A stretch of 64,000 nt of DNA, from NCBI GenBank assembly GCA_947252755.1, contig CAMXWV010000003.1, positions 211,253-275,252 of the forward strand. Direction: 5' to 3'. This stretch comes from an uncultured Dermabacter sp. (GTDB lineage Bacteria; Actinomycetota; Actinomycetes; Actinomycetales; Dermabacteraceae). The notes beneath the pieces were generated by a model, which searched no databases, was not told the DNA's origin, and was given only the letters and a program-made list of their open reading frames with translations. The translations under genes were made by a program, and so were the position numbers. This document shows positions 42,448 to 51,377 of this stretch, piece after piece. Numbering within the stretch: the stretch's first letter is position 1; every line of letters begins with the position of its first letter.

Positions 42448-45327
42448 GTGATGCTCGCACTCGCCGCCCATTTTGTGGTGGCCATGTGCGCACCGAGTCT
42501 GGTCCGACGCATGGGCCGCAACGCCTTCCTGCTGCTGGCGATCCCACCGGCCGCCACAGCCGTGCTCATCGCCTCCTTGGGCCCGCGGGTGCTCAGCGGA
42601 TCACCCGTCACCGAGGCCTATCCGTGGATTCCGCAGCTGCAGATGAGCCTTACGCTGCAGCTGGATGCGCTCGCGTGGGTGTTCACGCTGATCGTGTCCG
42701 GTGTTGGCACGCTGATCCTGCTGTTCTGCTCCCGCTACTTCACCAGCAGCGAACCGGGCCTGGGGCTGTTCGCAGGAGTGCTGCTCGCATTCGCCGGCGC
42801 CATGGCGGGCCTGGTGCTCTCCGATGACGTCATGCTGCTGTTCATCTTCTGGGAGCTCACCACGGTGTTCTCCTACCTGCTGATCGGACACTATCTGACG
42901 AAGCAGGCCTCCCGGCGCGCCGCGATGAACGCCCTTATCTCCACCACCGTCGGCGGGCTCGCCATGATGGTGGGTCTGATCTGGGCCGGGATGACCGCAG
43001 GAAGCTTCCTGCTCAGCGACATCCTCCGTGAGCCCGCGTCGATGCCGGTCATCGCCCTCATCCTGCTGCTGGTGGGCGCAGCTGCGAAGAGCGCCATCGC
43101 CCCGGGCCACTTCTGGCTGCCCGGCGCCATGGCCGCCCCCACACCGGTGTCCGCCTACCTGCACGCAGCAGCGATGGTGAAGGCGGGCATCTACCTGATC
43201 ATGCGCTGCGCGCCCGTGCTGCAGCTGCACCACACCATCGCGCTGGTGCTCGCGGCATTCGGCATCGCCACCATGATCCTGGGCGGGTGGCGAGCCCTGC
43301 GGCAGACGGACATCAAGCTGCTGCTCGCCTACGGCACCGTGTCCCAGCTCGGGTTCATGACCGCGGTCACCGCGTTCGGCACCCCGCACGCGGTGTTCGC
43401 CGGGCTGGCGCTCGTCATCTCCCACGCTCTGTTCAAGGCGCCGCTGTTCATGGTGGTGGGCATTATCGACAAGTCCTACGGGACACGTGACATTACGCGC
43501 CTGCATGGAGTGGGTCGAGATTCGCCGATGCTCGCCCTGACGGCGGTGCTCGCCGCGGGGTCGATGGCCGCGATCCCGCCGCTGTTCGGCTTCATTGCGA
43601 AAGAAGCCGTGTTCGCCGCCCTGCACGAGGTGGGCGGGGCTGGCTGGCTGCTGCTGGCAGGCGCAGTGGTCGGCTCCATGCTGACCATCGCGTACGCGTG
43701 GCGTTTCATCGCTGGCGTGTTCCCCGGCGCCGAGGGGATTCTGCATCGCGGCACCCCGCCCGGCTTCCTTGCCCCGCCGCTGCTGCTGGTCATCGCATCG
43801 GTTCTGCTGATCCCGTTCGCCGAACCCTGTGCCCGGGTGCTGGCAGTCGCGTCGGGTGAGGAGTTCCCGCTCAGCGCCATCCCGCATCTCGGCGTTCCTC
43901 TCTACGCGAGCCTTGCGGCGATTGCGGGCGGGGTGCTTCTGATCGCGGCGGCCGCACCGGTGGAGCACTTCCAGGCGGCGGTGTCCCCGCAGCGCTGGAA
44001 ATACGGCCATTTCGTGGACGCGGAAAAGGGCTTCCGGGCGCTTATGCGCGCCACCGACCTGATGTCAGTGCAGGTCACCGCGCTGATGCAGCGGGGCTCC
44101 CTGCCGCTGAATCTCTCCATCATCTTCATCGTGCTGATCGCACTGTCCGGCGGCTTGATCCTGCGGGCAGACGGTCCGCCCAGCACCATCGTGTGGTTCC
44201 ACCACTGGAGTGAGCTGTGCATTGCGGTGCTCGCTATCGGTGCGGGCATCGCCGGTGCCCGCGCCCGGCGGCGTATGCGCGCAACACTGCTGATCTCAGG
44301 CAGCGGCTTCGCGGTTGCCCTGCTGTTCATGACCGCGGGAGCGCCCGATGTGGCAGTGACGCAGCTGCTGGTGGAGACAATCCTGACGGTGGTGCTCGTG
44401 CTGGTTCTGCGCCGCCTGCCGCTGCACTTCTCGATCCGACCGCTGCGCACCGATCAGCTGAGCCGCTGGATCATCGCCATCGGCACCGCGATCACGGTCT
44501 GCCTGCTCGCCGCCTACGCGGCCGGCGCCCGCCAGGCTGTCCCCACCGGGCCGAGCATGGTTGAGCCCGCATACACCATCGGCGGCGGGCACAATGTGGT
44601 GAACGTGGCCTTGGTGGATGCGCGCGTGTGGGACACCATGGGCGAGATCTCCGTGCTGCTCGTGGTCGCTGCCGGGGTTGCGTCCCTGCTCTTCCTGCTG
44701 AAGCCGGAGAACCACCTGGTGCGGATGCGAGATCTGGATGACTCCGCAACAGTCTGGCGCTTCAACGCGGACAGCACGCTGCCGGACGCCATTGTGAACT
44801 TCGACGCGATCTCCCCAGACAGCGACAGCAGCCGCGGACGCACCTGGATCAGTGCCGGCTCCACCCTGGCACCGGAGCGACGCATGGTGGTGCTTGAAGT
44901 GATCACCCGGTTCGCATTCCCGATCATGATGCTGTTCAGCGTGTACCTGCTGCTGGCCGGTCACAACCTGCCCGGCGGCGGCTTCGCCGGCGGACTGGTG
45001 GCGGGCCTTGCGCTCACCCTGCGCTACCTTGCCGGCGGTCGGGTTGAACTCGTTGAGGCAATGCCGGTGCAGGCCGGCTGGCTGCTCGGCTCCGGTATGA
45101 GCATCGCGGTGCTCAGCGGGGCAGCGCCCCTGCTGTGGGGAGGGAGCATCTTCGACTCCGTTGTGGCCCACGTTCAGCTGCCGCTGTTCGGCGAGGTTGA
45201 GCTCGCCAGCGCCATGGTGTTCGATCTGGGCGTCTACCTTGTGGTGCTCGGACTTGTGCTGGATGTGCTGCGCGCCCTCGGCGAGCAGATCGACCGTCAC
45301 CAGGAGGCTGAGCAGCATGCCGATTAG
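42448..45327 (+). CDS. mrpA: Na+/H+ antiporter subunit MrpA fused to MrpB
   Basis: 959 residues. Residues 1-620 are the NuoL-like antiporter module (DDVMLLFIFWELTTVFSYLL, FWLPGAMAAPTPVSAYLHAA, HALFKAPLFMVVG). Residues 790-959 are an MnhB-like domain (SVYLLLAGHNLPGGGFAGGL), so mrpA and mrpB are fused, as in many actinobacteria. The complex exchanges cytoplasmic Na+ for H+ and supports alkali and salt tolerance. I start at GTG 42448, eight bases after GGAG at 42436-42439; ATG 42451 is next. A GTG at 42382 would lie upstream of the -10. mrpC overlaps by 11 bases. Confidence 0.93.
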   Translation: MMLALAAHFVVAMCAPSLVRRMGRNAFLLLAIPPAATAVLIASLGPRVLSGSPVTEAYPWIPQLQMSLTLQLDALAWVFTLIVSGVGTLILLFCSRYFTSSEPGLGLFAGVLLAFAGAMAGLVLSDDVMLLFIFWELTTVFSYLLIGHYLTKQASRRAAMNALISTTVGGLAMMVGLIWAGMTAGSFLLSDILREPASMPVIALILLLVGAAAKSAIAPGHFWLPGAMAAPTPVSAYLHAAAMVKAGIYLIMRCAPVLQLHHTIALVLAAFGIATMILGGWRALRQTDIKLLLAYGTVSQLGFMTAVTAFGTPHAVFAGLALVISHALFKAPLFMVVGIIDKSYGTRDITRLHGVGRDSPMLALTAVLAAGSMAAIPPLFGFIAKEAVFAALHEVGGAGWLLLAGAVVGSMLTIAYAWRFIAGVFPGAEGILHRGTPPGFLAPPLLLVIASVLLIPFAEPCARVLAVASGEEFPLSAIPHLGVPLYASLAAIAGGVLLIAAAAPVEHFQAAVSPQRWKYGHFVDAEKGFRALMRATDLMSVQVTALMQRGSLPLNLSIIFIVLIALSGGLILRADGPPSTIVWFHHWSELCIAVLAIGAGIAGARARRRMRATLLISGSGFAVALLFMTAGAPDVAVTQLLVETILTVVLVLVLRRLPLHFSIRPLRTDQLSRWIIAIGTAITVCLLAAYAAGARQAVPTGPSMVEPAYTIGGGHNVVNVALVDARVWDTMGEISVLLVVAAGVASLLFLLKPENHLVRMRDLDDSATVWRFNADSTLPDAIVNFDAISPDSDSSRGRTWISAGSTLAPERRMVVLEVITRFAFPIMMLFSVYLLLAGHNLPGGGFAGGLVAGLALTLRYLAGGRVELVEAMPVQAGWLLGSGMSIAVLSGAAPLLWGGSIFDSVVAHVQLPLFGEVELASAMVFDLGVYLVVLGLVLDVLRALGEQIDRHQEAEQHAD

Positions 45328-45919
45328 CTTCACCACGCTGCTGATCGCCGGCGTGCTCATCGCATGCGGCGTGTACCTCATCCTGGAGCGCACCCTCACT
45401 CGCATCGTGCTCGGCCTGGTGCTGCTCGGCAACGGCATCAACCTGCTGTTCCTCATGGCGATCGGGGTGCCGGGAAAGCCCCCGTTCCAGGGAACAGGGG
45501 ATGCGTCGGAGATGAGCGACCCGCTGCCGATGGCGATGGTGCTGACCGCGATCGTCATCTCCCTTGCGCTGACCTCGTTCGGGGTTGCCCTCGCCTATCG
45601 CGCGTGGCAGCTGTTCGGCCATGACGAGGTGCCCGATGACGTGGAGGATATGCGGGTGCGGCTCCGGTCTCAGCAGCGGCGACTGCAGATGCCCGGCTCA
45701 CCGGTCCGCCGCGCCGGACACACCGTGCGCAGCCGGGCGGATCTGGTGAATGCCGAAGCGGAATACCTGGCGGAGGAGAACGCCCTGGACATCAGCGATG
45801 ACCTCACCTCGGAGGAGGACGCACCTGACATCACCACCGAAGCGGACGAGTCGACGGTGCAGAACGTGCTGATCCCGCCGAAGCAGACCGGACGAGACGC
45901 CACAGGACAGGAGCGCTGA
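45317..45919 (+). CDS. mrpC: Na+/H+ antiporter subunit MrpC with long soluble tail
   Basis: 200 residues. The first 105 are a NuoK-like three-helix MrpC (LERTLTRIVLGLVLLGNGIN, PLPMAMVLTAIVISLALTSF). The remaining 95 are hydrophilic: first basic (RVRLRSQQRRLQ), then acidic (ISDDLTSEEDAPDITTE). MrpC is usually nearer 110-120 residues, so the tail is an addition exposed to the cytoplasm. ATG 45317 follows AGGAGG and overlaps the mrpA stop. Confidence 0.92.
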   Translation: MPISFTTLLIAGVLIACGVYLILERTLTRIVLGLVLLGNGINLLFLMAIGVPGKPPFQGTGDASEMSDPLPMAMVLTAIVISLALTSFGVALAYRAWQLFGHDEVPDDVEDMRVRLRSQQRRLQMPGSPVRRAGHTVRSRADLVNAEAEYLAEENALDISDDLTSEEDAPDITTEADESTVQNVLIPPKQTGRDATGQER

Positions 45920-47481
45920 TGAACCCTGCTGTTCTGCTGGCACTGCCGGTGATGCTGCCGCTGCTCGGCGCCGCCTTCGCCCTTTTCACCCGCCGACGCG
46001 CCCGTCTGCAGCTCACGGTCTCCATCCTCACCCTGAGCGCGATCCTCGTTGTGGCGTGCGTTCTCATGTGGCAGGTGCACCGCTCCGGCATGCTCGTGCT
46101 GCAGGTGGGGCGCTGGACGCCCCAGCTCGGCATCGTGCTCGCCGTGGACAGGCTGAGCGCGCTCATGCTGCTCGTGTCCTCAATCGTCACCCTCGCGGTG
46201 CTGGTGTACTCCAGTGCGCAGGCGGTGGCGGAGAACCAGCAGCGTGCACCGATTGCGATCTTCCACCCCTCCTACCTGGTGCTGGTAGCGGGGGTGTCCA
46301 TTGCATTCGTTGCCGGAGACATGTTCAACCTGTACGTGGGCTTCGAGGTGCTGCTGGCAGCATCCTTCGTCTTGCTCACACTCGGCGGCTCCAAGGAGCG
46401 GGTGCGGGCCGCTACCGTGTATGTGATCGTGTCCCTGATCAGCTCCATCCTCTTTCTCACCGGCGTGGCTCTTGTCTACATGGCGGTGGGCTCCGTGAAC
46501 TTCGCGGAGGTTGCAGTGCGGATGGACCACGTGGATCCCGGTACCAGCCTGATGATCGAAATGGTGCTGCTCATCGCCTTCGGTGTGAAGGCAGCGATCT
46601 TCCCCCTGTCCGCGTGGCTGCCTGACTCCTACCCGACAGCGCCAGCCCCGGTCACAGCGGTGTTTGCCGGGCTGCTCACGAAGGTGGGCATCTACGGCAT
46701 CATCCGCCTGGAGACCCTCTGGTTCCCCTACTCGGAGATCTCCACCCTGCTGCTGGTGGCGGCGGCCCTGTCCCTCATCATCGGAATCATGGGGGCGATC
46801 GCTCAGACGGACCTCAAGCGTGTTCTGTCCTTCACGCTGGTGAGCCACATGGGCTACATGCTGTTCGGCATCGGCCTCACCACTCACCTGGGCATGACCG
46901 CCACCGTCTTCTACGTGGCCCACCACATCATCGTGCAGACGACGCTGTTCCTTGCGGCAGGACTGGTGGAGTATCGCGGCGGCTCCACGAACCTGGCGAA
47001 GCTCGGCGGACTTGCCCGGATCTCCCCGCTGCTCGCGGTGCTGTTCTTCGTGCCGGCGATGAATCTGGGCGGCATCCCGCCGCTGTCCGGGTTCCTCGGC
47101 AAAGTGGGCTTGATCGAAGCCGGCATCCAGAAGGGCACTCCGCTTGCCTGGGTGCTCGTCGCGGTGAGCGTCATTGCGAGCCTGCTGACGCTGTATGCGA
47201 TCGCGAAAGTGTGGAATCGCGCGTTCTGGCAGTCAGCGCCGCCGGAGGTGCTGGAGCAGACCCGACGCATTCCCCGCCCAGCCGCGGCAGCTACCGCTGT
47301 GCTGGCAGCCGTGTCGGTAGCCCTCACCGTGGTGGCGGGCCCGCTGATGAACTATTCCAGCGCCTCAGCTCAAGCGCTGCTGGACCGCAAACCCTACGTG
47401 GAGGCTGTGCTCGGGGAGGCTGCCGCGGGCCAGCTGGTGTTCCGTATCGCTGATGACGGACAGCGGGTGGAGGAACGATGA
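45919..47481 (+). CDS. mrpD: Na+/H+ antiporter subunit MrpD
   Basis: 520 residues, NuoN/NuoM-like antiporter module. Motifs include MFNLYVGFEVLLAASFVLLT, FGVKAAIFPLSAWLPDSYPT (conserved Lys and the discontinuous helix) and FTLVSHMGYMLFGIGL. With MrpA it forms the proton/sodium path of the complex. The ATG shares one base with the mrpC stop and the mrpE start overlaps its end (ATGA). Confidence 0.95.
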   Translation: MNPAVLLALPVMLPLLGAAFALFTRRRARLQLTVSILTLSAILVVACVLMWQVHRSGMLVLQVGRWTPQLGIVLAVDRLSALMLLVSSIVTLAVLVYSSAQAVAENQQRAPIAIFHPSYLVLVAGVSIAFVAGDMFNLYVGFEVLLAASFVLLTLGGSKERVRAATVYVIVSLISSILFLTGVALVYMAVGSVNFAEVAVRMDHVDPGTSLMIEMVLLIAFGVKAAIFPLSAWLPDSYPTAPAPVTAVFAGLLTKVGIYGIIRLETLWFPYSEISTLLLVAAALSLIIGIMGAIAQTDLKRVLSFTLVSHMGYMLFGIGLTTHLGMTATVFYVAHHIIVQTTLFLAAGLVEYRGGSTNLAKLGGLARISPLLAVLFFVPAMNLGGIPPLSGFLGKVGLIEAGIQKGTPLAWVLVAVSVIASLLTLYAIAKVWNRAFWQSAPPEVLEQTRRIPRPAAAATAVLAAVSVALTVVAGPLMNYSSASAQALLDRKPYVEAVLGEAAAGQLVFRIADDGQRVEER

Positions 47482-48080
47482 CCACGATCCGCGACCGGCT
47501 TGTTGACCTGCGCAACCACTGGATCGGGCTGATCCTTTCAGTGGTGTTCTGGTGCATCCTGTGGCAAGGCGTCACCCCGATGACCGTGCTGGGCGGACTC
47601 CTGGTGGCGGTGCTGCTGCAGCTGCTGTTCCCGATGCCGGCGCTCGGCGGTGAAGTGACGCTGCGCCCGCTGCGAGCTGTGCATTTCACCGTGAAGTTCC
47701 TGTGGGACATGACAGTGTCCGGTCTGATCGTGGCCGCGTATGCGCTGAAGCCCGGACCCGCCCCGGGTTCGTCCGTGGTGGCGGTGCAGCTGCGTTCCCG
47801 CTCGGATCTGTTCCTCACGTTCACGGCTATGCTGGCCACTCTCATCCCCGGGTCGGTAGTGGTGGAGGCGCAGCGATCCACCGGCACCATATTCCTTCAC
47901 TTCTTCGCAACCGCCAGCCCGGAGGCGGTGGAGAAGACGCGGCAGGGCATTCTGGAGCAGGAGAAGCGAGCACTGCTCGCCTTTGCGCGGGCACGGGTGC
48001 TGACCCAGGCCGGATATTCACGTGCCGGCGCTGACCTGTGGTCGAACAGTGAGGCTGAGTCGAAAGGGGAGGGAGCATGA
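47478..48080 (+). CDS. mrpE: Na+/H+ antiporter subunit MrpE
   Basis: 200 residues, normal MrpE length is about 160-200. The N-terminal helices (WIGLILSVVFWCILWQG, TVLGGLLVAVLLQLLFPMPA) are followed by a conserved soluble domain with LRSRSDLFLTFTAMLATLIP and GSVVVEAQRSTGTIFLH. It is a structural subunit. Overlaps both neighbours by four bases. Confidence 0.93.
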   Translation: MTTIRDRLVDLRNHWIGLILSVVFWCILWQGVTPMTVLGGLLVAVLLQLLFPMPALGGEVTLRPLRAVHFTVKFLWDMTVSGLIVAAYALKPGPAPGSSVVAVQLRSRSDLFLTFTAMLATLIPGSVVVEAQRSTGTIFLHFFATASPEAVEKTRQGILEQEKRALLAFARARVLTQAGYSRAGADLWSNSEAESKGEGA

Positions 48081-48580
48081 TCGAGATTGCGATCATCGTC
48101 GCAGCCGTGATCATCACGCTCGCGATCATCCCCGTCATCATCCGCATGGCCGCGGGCCCCACGATTCTGGATCGCACGGTAGGCGCGGACATGATGTTCG
48201 TGTTTGTCTTGATGGGCCTGCTTCTCTATACCGCCTCAACAGGAACCCAGTGGGCAGTGGGGGGCATGCTCGCGATTACGGGCCTCGGCTTCATCGGCAC
48301 CCTTGCGGTGGCGCGCTTTGTTGCCCGCGAAGACTTCGCGAGCGGCTCCCGGGCGGACTCGGCTGTGCCTTCCGCAGGAAACGCCGATGAGCGGGATCCT
48401 GCTGACGGCTCCGCTGGCTCAGCTGGCGGTTCCGGTGAGTCCGCTGGTGGCTCCGGTGCCTCTGGGAACAGCCCCGATGGCGTGGATGCGCAGTCAGAGG
48501 CTGGCGCCCGTGAGGAGCGGAACCGATCGGGTGACAATGGGGCAACGGCGCACCGGAACAGCTGGGAGGCGGATCGATGA
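48077..48580 (+). CDS. mrpF: Na+/H+ antiporter subunit MrpF with low-complexity tail
   Basis: 167 residues. The first 90 are MrpF: three helices with AAGPTILDRTVGADMMFVFV as the family motif. The last 75 are a Gly/Ser/Ala/Asp-rich disordered tail (DGSAGSAGGSGESAGGSGAS). MrpF is normally about 90 residues. Coupled to mrpE and mrpG by ATGA overlaps. Confidence 0.92.
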   Translation: MIEIAIIVAAVIITLAIIPVIIRMAAGPTILDRTVGADMMFVFVLMGLLLYTASTGTQWAVGGMLAITGLGFIGTLAVARFVAREDFASGSRADSAVPSAGNADERDPADGSAGSAGGSGESAGGSGASGNSPDGVDAQSEAGAREERNRSGDNGATAHRNSWEADR

Positions 48581-49056
48581 GTGAGCTGATCGCGTCGGCC
48601 CTGATCGTGGCGGGTGCGCTGATCGCGTCGATCGCTGCGATCGGACTGTTGCGCTTTCCGGATGTGCTGAACCGGATGCACGCTGCGTCCAAGCCGCAGA
48701 CGCTCGGCCTGATCATGATGGCACTCGGAGTAGCGGTTCATGTGCGCAGCCTGGGTCTGTCCCTGCTGCTGCTCGTGGTGGTGCTTGCGCAGCTGCTGAC
48801 GGTGCCCGCGTCCAGTGCAATGGTGGGGCGCGCAGCGTTCCGCCGCGGGTTCGTGGTGGGCGGTCAATATGTGATCGACGAGCTCACCCCGCGCCTTGCC
48901 ACCGACGGTGAACCGGATGAAGACAATGACGGGTTCATCGACAACTTTGATGAGGACAGCGGCGGCAGCAGCGGCGGCGAAACCGGCGGCAGCGGCGTCG
49001 GCAGCAGCGTCGAAACCGGCGGCAGCGTCGGCGGTAGTAGCGGCGACCGCAGCTGA
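48577..49056 (+). CDS. mrpG: Na+/H+ antiporter subunit MrpG with acidic/Gly-Ser tail
   Basis: 159 residues. The first 100 are MrpG with three helices and the motif LLRFPDVLNRMHAASKPQTL. Residues 105-159 are acidic (DGEPDEDNDGFIDNFDEDSG) and then Gly/Ser/Thr repeats encoded by GGCAGC-like triplets. Last gene of the operon; two hairpins follow before fhs. Confidence 0.93.
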   Translation: MSELIASALIVAGALIASIAAIGLLRFPDVLNRMHAASKPQTLGLIMMALGVAVHVRSLGLSLLLLVVVLAQLLTVPASSAMVGRAAFRRGFVVGGQYVIDELTPRLATDGEPDEDNDGFIDNFDEDSGGSSGGETGGSGVGSSVETGGSVGGSSGDRS

Positions 49057-49065
49057 TATACCTGC

Positions 49066-49120
49066 AGAACGTGAGTTTCGTGCGCTATTTTGGCTTTTTA
49101 GCGCACCGTTTTCACGTTCT
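49066..49120 (+). terminator. AT-rich two-tier stem-loop after mrpG
   Basis: Outer arms AGAACGTGA (49066-49074)/TCACGTTCT (49112-49120) and inner arms GTGCGCTA (49080-49087)/TAGCGCAC (49099-49106) with an 11-base T-rich loop, separated by 5/5 internal bulges. It starts ten bases after the mrpG stop. A terminator is the simplest reading, but the structure is larger than usual. Confidence 0.55.
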
Positions 49121-49211
49121 CTGCGCTCGCAAGGACGAACTGCACTGCCGGGAACGGAGCGGAGCGCCTGAGGCGGCGTCGTCCAGGGCAGTGCCGGAGC
49201 CCCTGAAGCAC

Positions 49212-49250
49212 AGTGACGCCCCGCGGACACTTGATCCGCGGGGCGTCACT
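49212..49250. terminator. 16-bp hairpin between mrp operon and fhs
   Basis: AGTGACGCCCCGCGGA (49212-49227) pairs perfectly with TCCGCGGGGCGTCACT (49235-49250) around CACTTGA. It lies between converging genes and can end transcription from both sides. Confidence 0.75.
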
Positions 49251-49315
49251 CGTCTGTTCATCGGCACTGCCCGAGCCGTTGGAGCTGCAGCCGGGCTCAG
49301 GTAGTGCGCGTTGAA

Positions 49316-50989
49316 TCAGAACAGGCCGATGGCGTTGCCCTCGTCGTCAACACCCATGCGCAGAGCAGCGGGTGCCTTCGGCAGACCCGGCATGGTCATG
49401 ACATCACCGGTCAGCGCAACCACGAAGCCGGCGCCGAGCTTGGGGATGAGGTCACGGATATGCAGGGTGTGGCCGGTGGGCGCACCGAGCTGGGTGGGGT
49501 CATCGGAGAACGAGTACTGGGTCTTCGCCATGCACACCGGCAGCTTGTCCCAGCCGTTCTTCTTCAGACGGCGAAGAGCTGCCGGGGCAGAGCCCACGTA
49601 CTGCACCTCAGCCGCACCGTAGATCTCCTTGCCGATGGTTTCGATAGCGTTCTCGACGCCGTCGGCCGGGTCGTAGATCGGAGCGAAGTTGTTCTGCTCG
49701 TCGAACGCGGCGAGCACCTGGTCGGCAAGGTCGAGTGCGCCTTCGCCGCCCTTAGCCCAGACCTCGGAGAGAGCAGCCTTGAAGCCGTTCTCCTCAGCCC
49801 AGTCCAGCACCGCCTTGATCTCGGCCTCGGTGTCATTCGGGAAGCGGTTGAGCGCCACAACGGGCTCCACGCCGAACTTGCGGACGTTCTCCAGGTGGCG
49901 GCGCAGATTCGAGGTGCCCTCGAGAGCTGCGTCGATGTTCTCGGTGTTGAGATCATCCTTCTGGACGCCGCCGTGCATCTTGAGAGCACGGACGGTGGCC
50001 ACCACAACGACGGCGTCCGGGGCGAAGCCGGCCATGCGCGCCTTGATGTCCATGAACTTCTCGCCGCCCAGGTCCGAGCCGAAGCCGGCCTCGGTCACGG
50101 TGATGTCACCGAGAGCACGAGCGAGGTTGGTGGCGATCACGGTGTTGCAGCCGTGCGCGATATTGGCGAACGGGCCGCCGTGCACCAGCGCCGGAGTGCC
50201 GCCCAGGGTCTGCACCAGGTTCGGGTTGATGGCGTCCTTGAGGAGCATGGTGATGGCGCCCTGGACCTCCAGGTCGCGCACAGTCACCGGCTCACGGGTG
50301 TAGGTGAGGCCCACCACGATGTCGCCGATGCGCTTCTCAAGGTCCTTGAGATCGGTGGCGAGGCAGAGCACTGCCATGATCTCGGAGGCCACCACGATAT
50401 CGAAGCCGTCCTCGCGGGGGGTGCCCTGTGCCGGGCCACCCAGACCGATCACGATGTTGCGCAGTGCGCGGTCGTTCACGTCCACAACGCGGCGCCACTG
50501 GATGCGGCGCGGGTCGATGTTGAGGGCGTTCCCCTGCTGGATGTGGTTGTCCACCAGTGCGGCAAGCGTGTTGTTCGCGATCTGGATGGCGTGGAAGTCG
50601 CCGGTGAAGTGAAGGTTGATGTCCTCCATCGGCACAACCTGTGCGTAGCCGCCGCCGGTGGCGCCGCCCTTCACACCCATGATCGGGCCGAGCGACGGCT
50701 CACGCAGAGCCACCATCGTGTTCTTGCCCTTGAGGGTGAATGCGTCGGCCAGACCAACGGTGGTGGTGGACTTGCCCTCACCAGCCGGAGTGGGGGAGAG
50801 AGCAGACACCAGCACGAGCTTGGACGGGGTGTCCGGAGCCTGGATCTTGCGCATATCCACCTTGGCCTTGTTGGTGCCGTAGGGGATCAGAGCGTCTTCC
50901 GGGATGCCGGCCTTCTCAGCGATCTCAGTGATCGGCTTGAGGGTGTGCGCCTGCGCGATCTTAAGGTCTGGATTCTCCGATGCTGCCAT
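49316..50989 (-). CDS. fhs: Formate--tetrahydrofolate ligase
   Basis: 557 residues, full length. The ATP-binding P-loop is SPTPAGEGKSTTTVGLADAF, and VALREPSLGPIMGVKGGATG and AHGCNTVIAT are family signatures. It makes 10-formyl-THF from formate, ATP and THF for purine and formyl-Met synthesis. ATG 50989 has AAGGAG seven bases upstream. TAGACT at 51037-51032 is the likely -10. The gene stands alone and converges on the mrp operon. Confidence 0.97.
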   Translation of the reverse strand: MAASENPDLKIAQAHTLKPITEIAEKAGIPEDALIPYGTNKAKVDMRKIQAPDTPSKLVLVSALSPTPAGEGKSTTTVGLADAFTLKGKNTMVALREPSLGPIMGVKGGATGGGYAQVVPMEDINLHFTGDFHAIQIANNTLAALVDNHIQQGNALNIDPRRIQWRRVVDVNDRALRNIVIGLGGPAQGTPREDGFDIVVASEIMAVLCLATDLKDLEKRIGDIVVGLTYTREPVTVRDLEVQGAITMLLKDAINPNLVQTLGGTPALVHGGPFANIAHGCNTVIATNLARALGDITVTEAGFGSDLGGEKFMDIKARMAGFAPDAVVVVATVRALKMHGGVQKDDLNTENIDAALEGTSNLRRHLENVRKFGVEPVVALNRFPNDTEAEIKAVLDWAEENGFKAALSEVWAKGGEGALDLADQVLAAFDEQNNFAPIYDPADGVENAIETIGKEIYGAAEVQYVGSAPAALRRLKKNGWDKLPVCMAKTQYSFSDDPTQLGAPTGHTLHIRDLIPKLGAGFVVALTGDVMTMPGLPKAPAALRMGVDDEGNAIGLF

Positions 50990-51031
50990 GCGTATCTCCT
51001 TCGAAACTAGGTCAATGAATCGGACCCTTTC

Positions 51032-51037
51032 AGTCTA
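51032..51037 (-). promoter_or_regulatory. -10 of fhs
   Basis: TAGACT on the minus strand, 42 bases before ATG 50989. Confidence 0.45.
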
Positions 51038-51377
51038 GGCGTTCCCCGTGACCGGCGCCTGAGCAGGCGGCGTTGCGAGATGCCGGTGAGAGCAACTCGG
51101 CACGGCGCACCACAACAGAAGCAGACTTTAGTGTCCTGGATCACCGCAGTGCTCTGTGTTGGCGGGAGGGAGCAGTTGCCGCTCCCTGTCCCCGCCGCCC
51201 CAGCTCCTGCCGCACCGATGGTCTTCACCGTGCAGCTGATCGGCTCGGGGCGGACCGATGTGACCTGCCGGTCAGCGAAAGCCCTGACCTGGGCATTGTG
51301 GATAGCGGGGCTGGGGGTGAAGCGGGAGCAGTAGTGTCCAGCGCACCCCACCAAACCCCGCATGGAAGGCCCCTGAG
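51038..51377. other. Gap without a convincing gene
   Basis: Between the fhs promoter and the lipoprotein start. Open frames exist on both strands (minus 51393-51007, plus 51080-51334), but neither has a ribosome site, a leaderless -10 or a recognisable domain, and they overlap each other. A TAGTGT at about 51328-51333 may be the -10 for the lipoprotein gene. It could be a decayed gene. Confidence 0.4.

Noticed and set aside
49304..51010. 568-codon plus-strand open frame opposite fhs
   Set aside because: fhs has all its signature motifs on the minus strand; the plus frame shows no domain.
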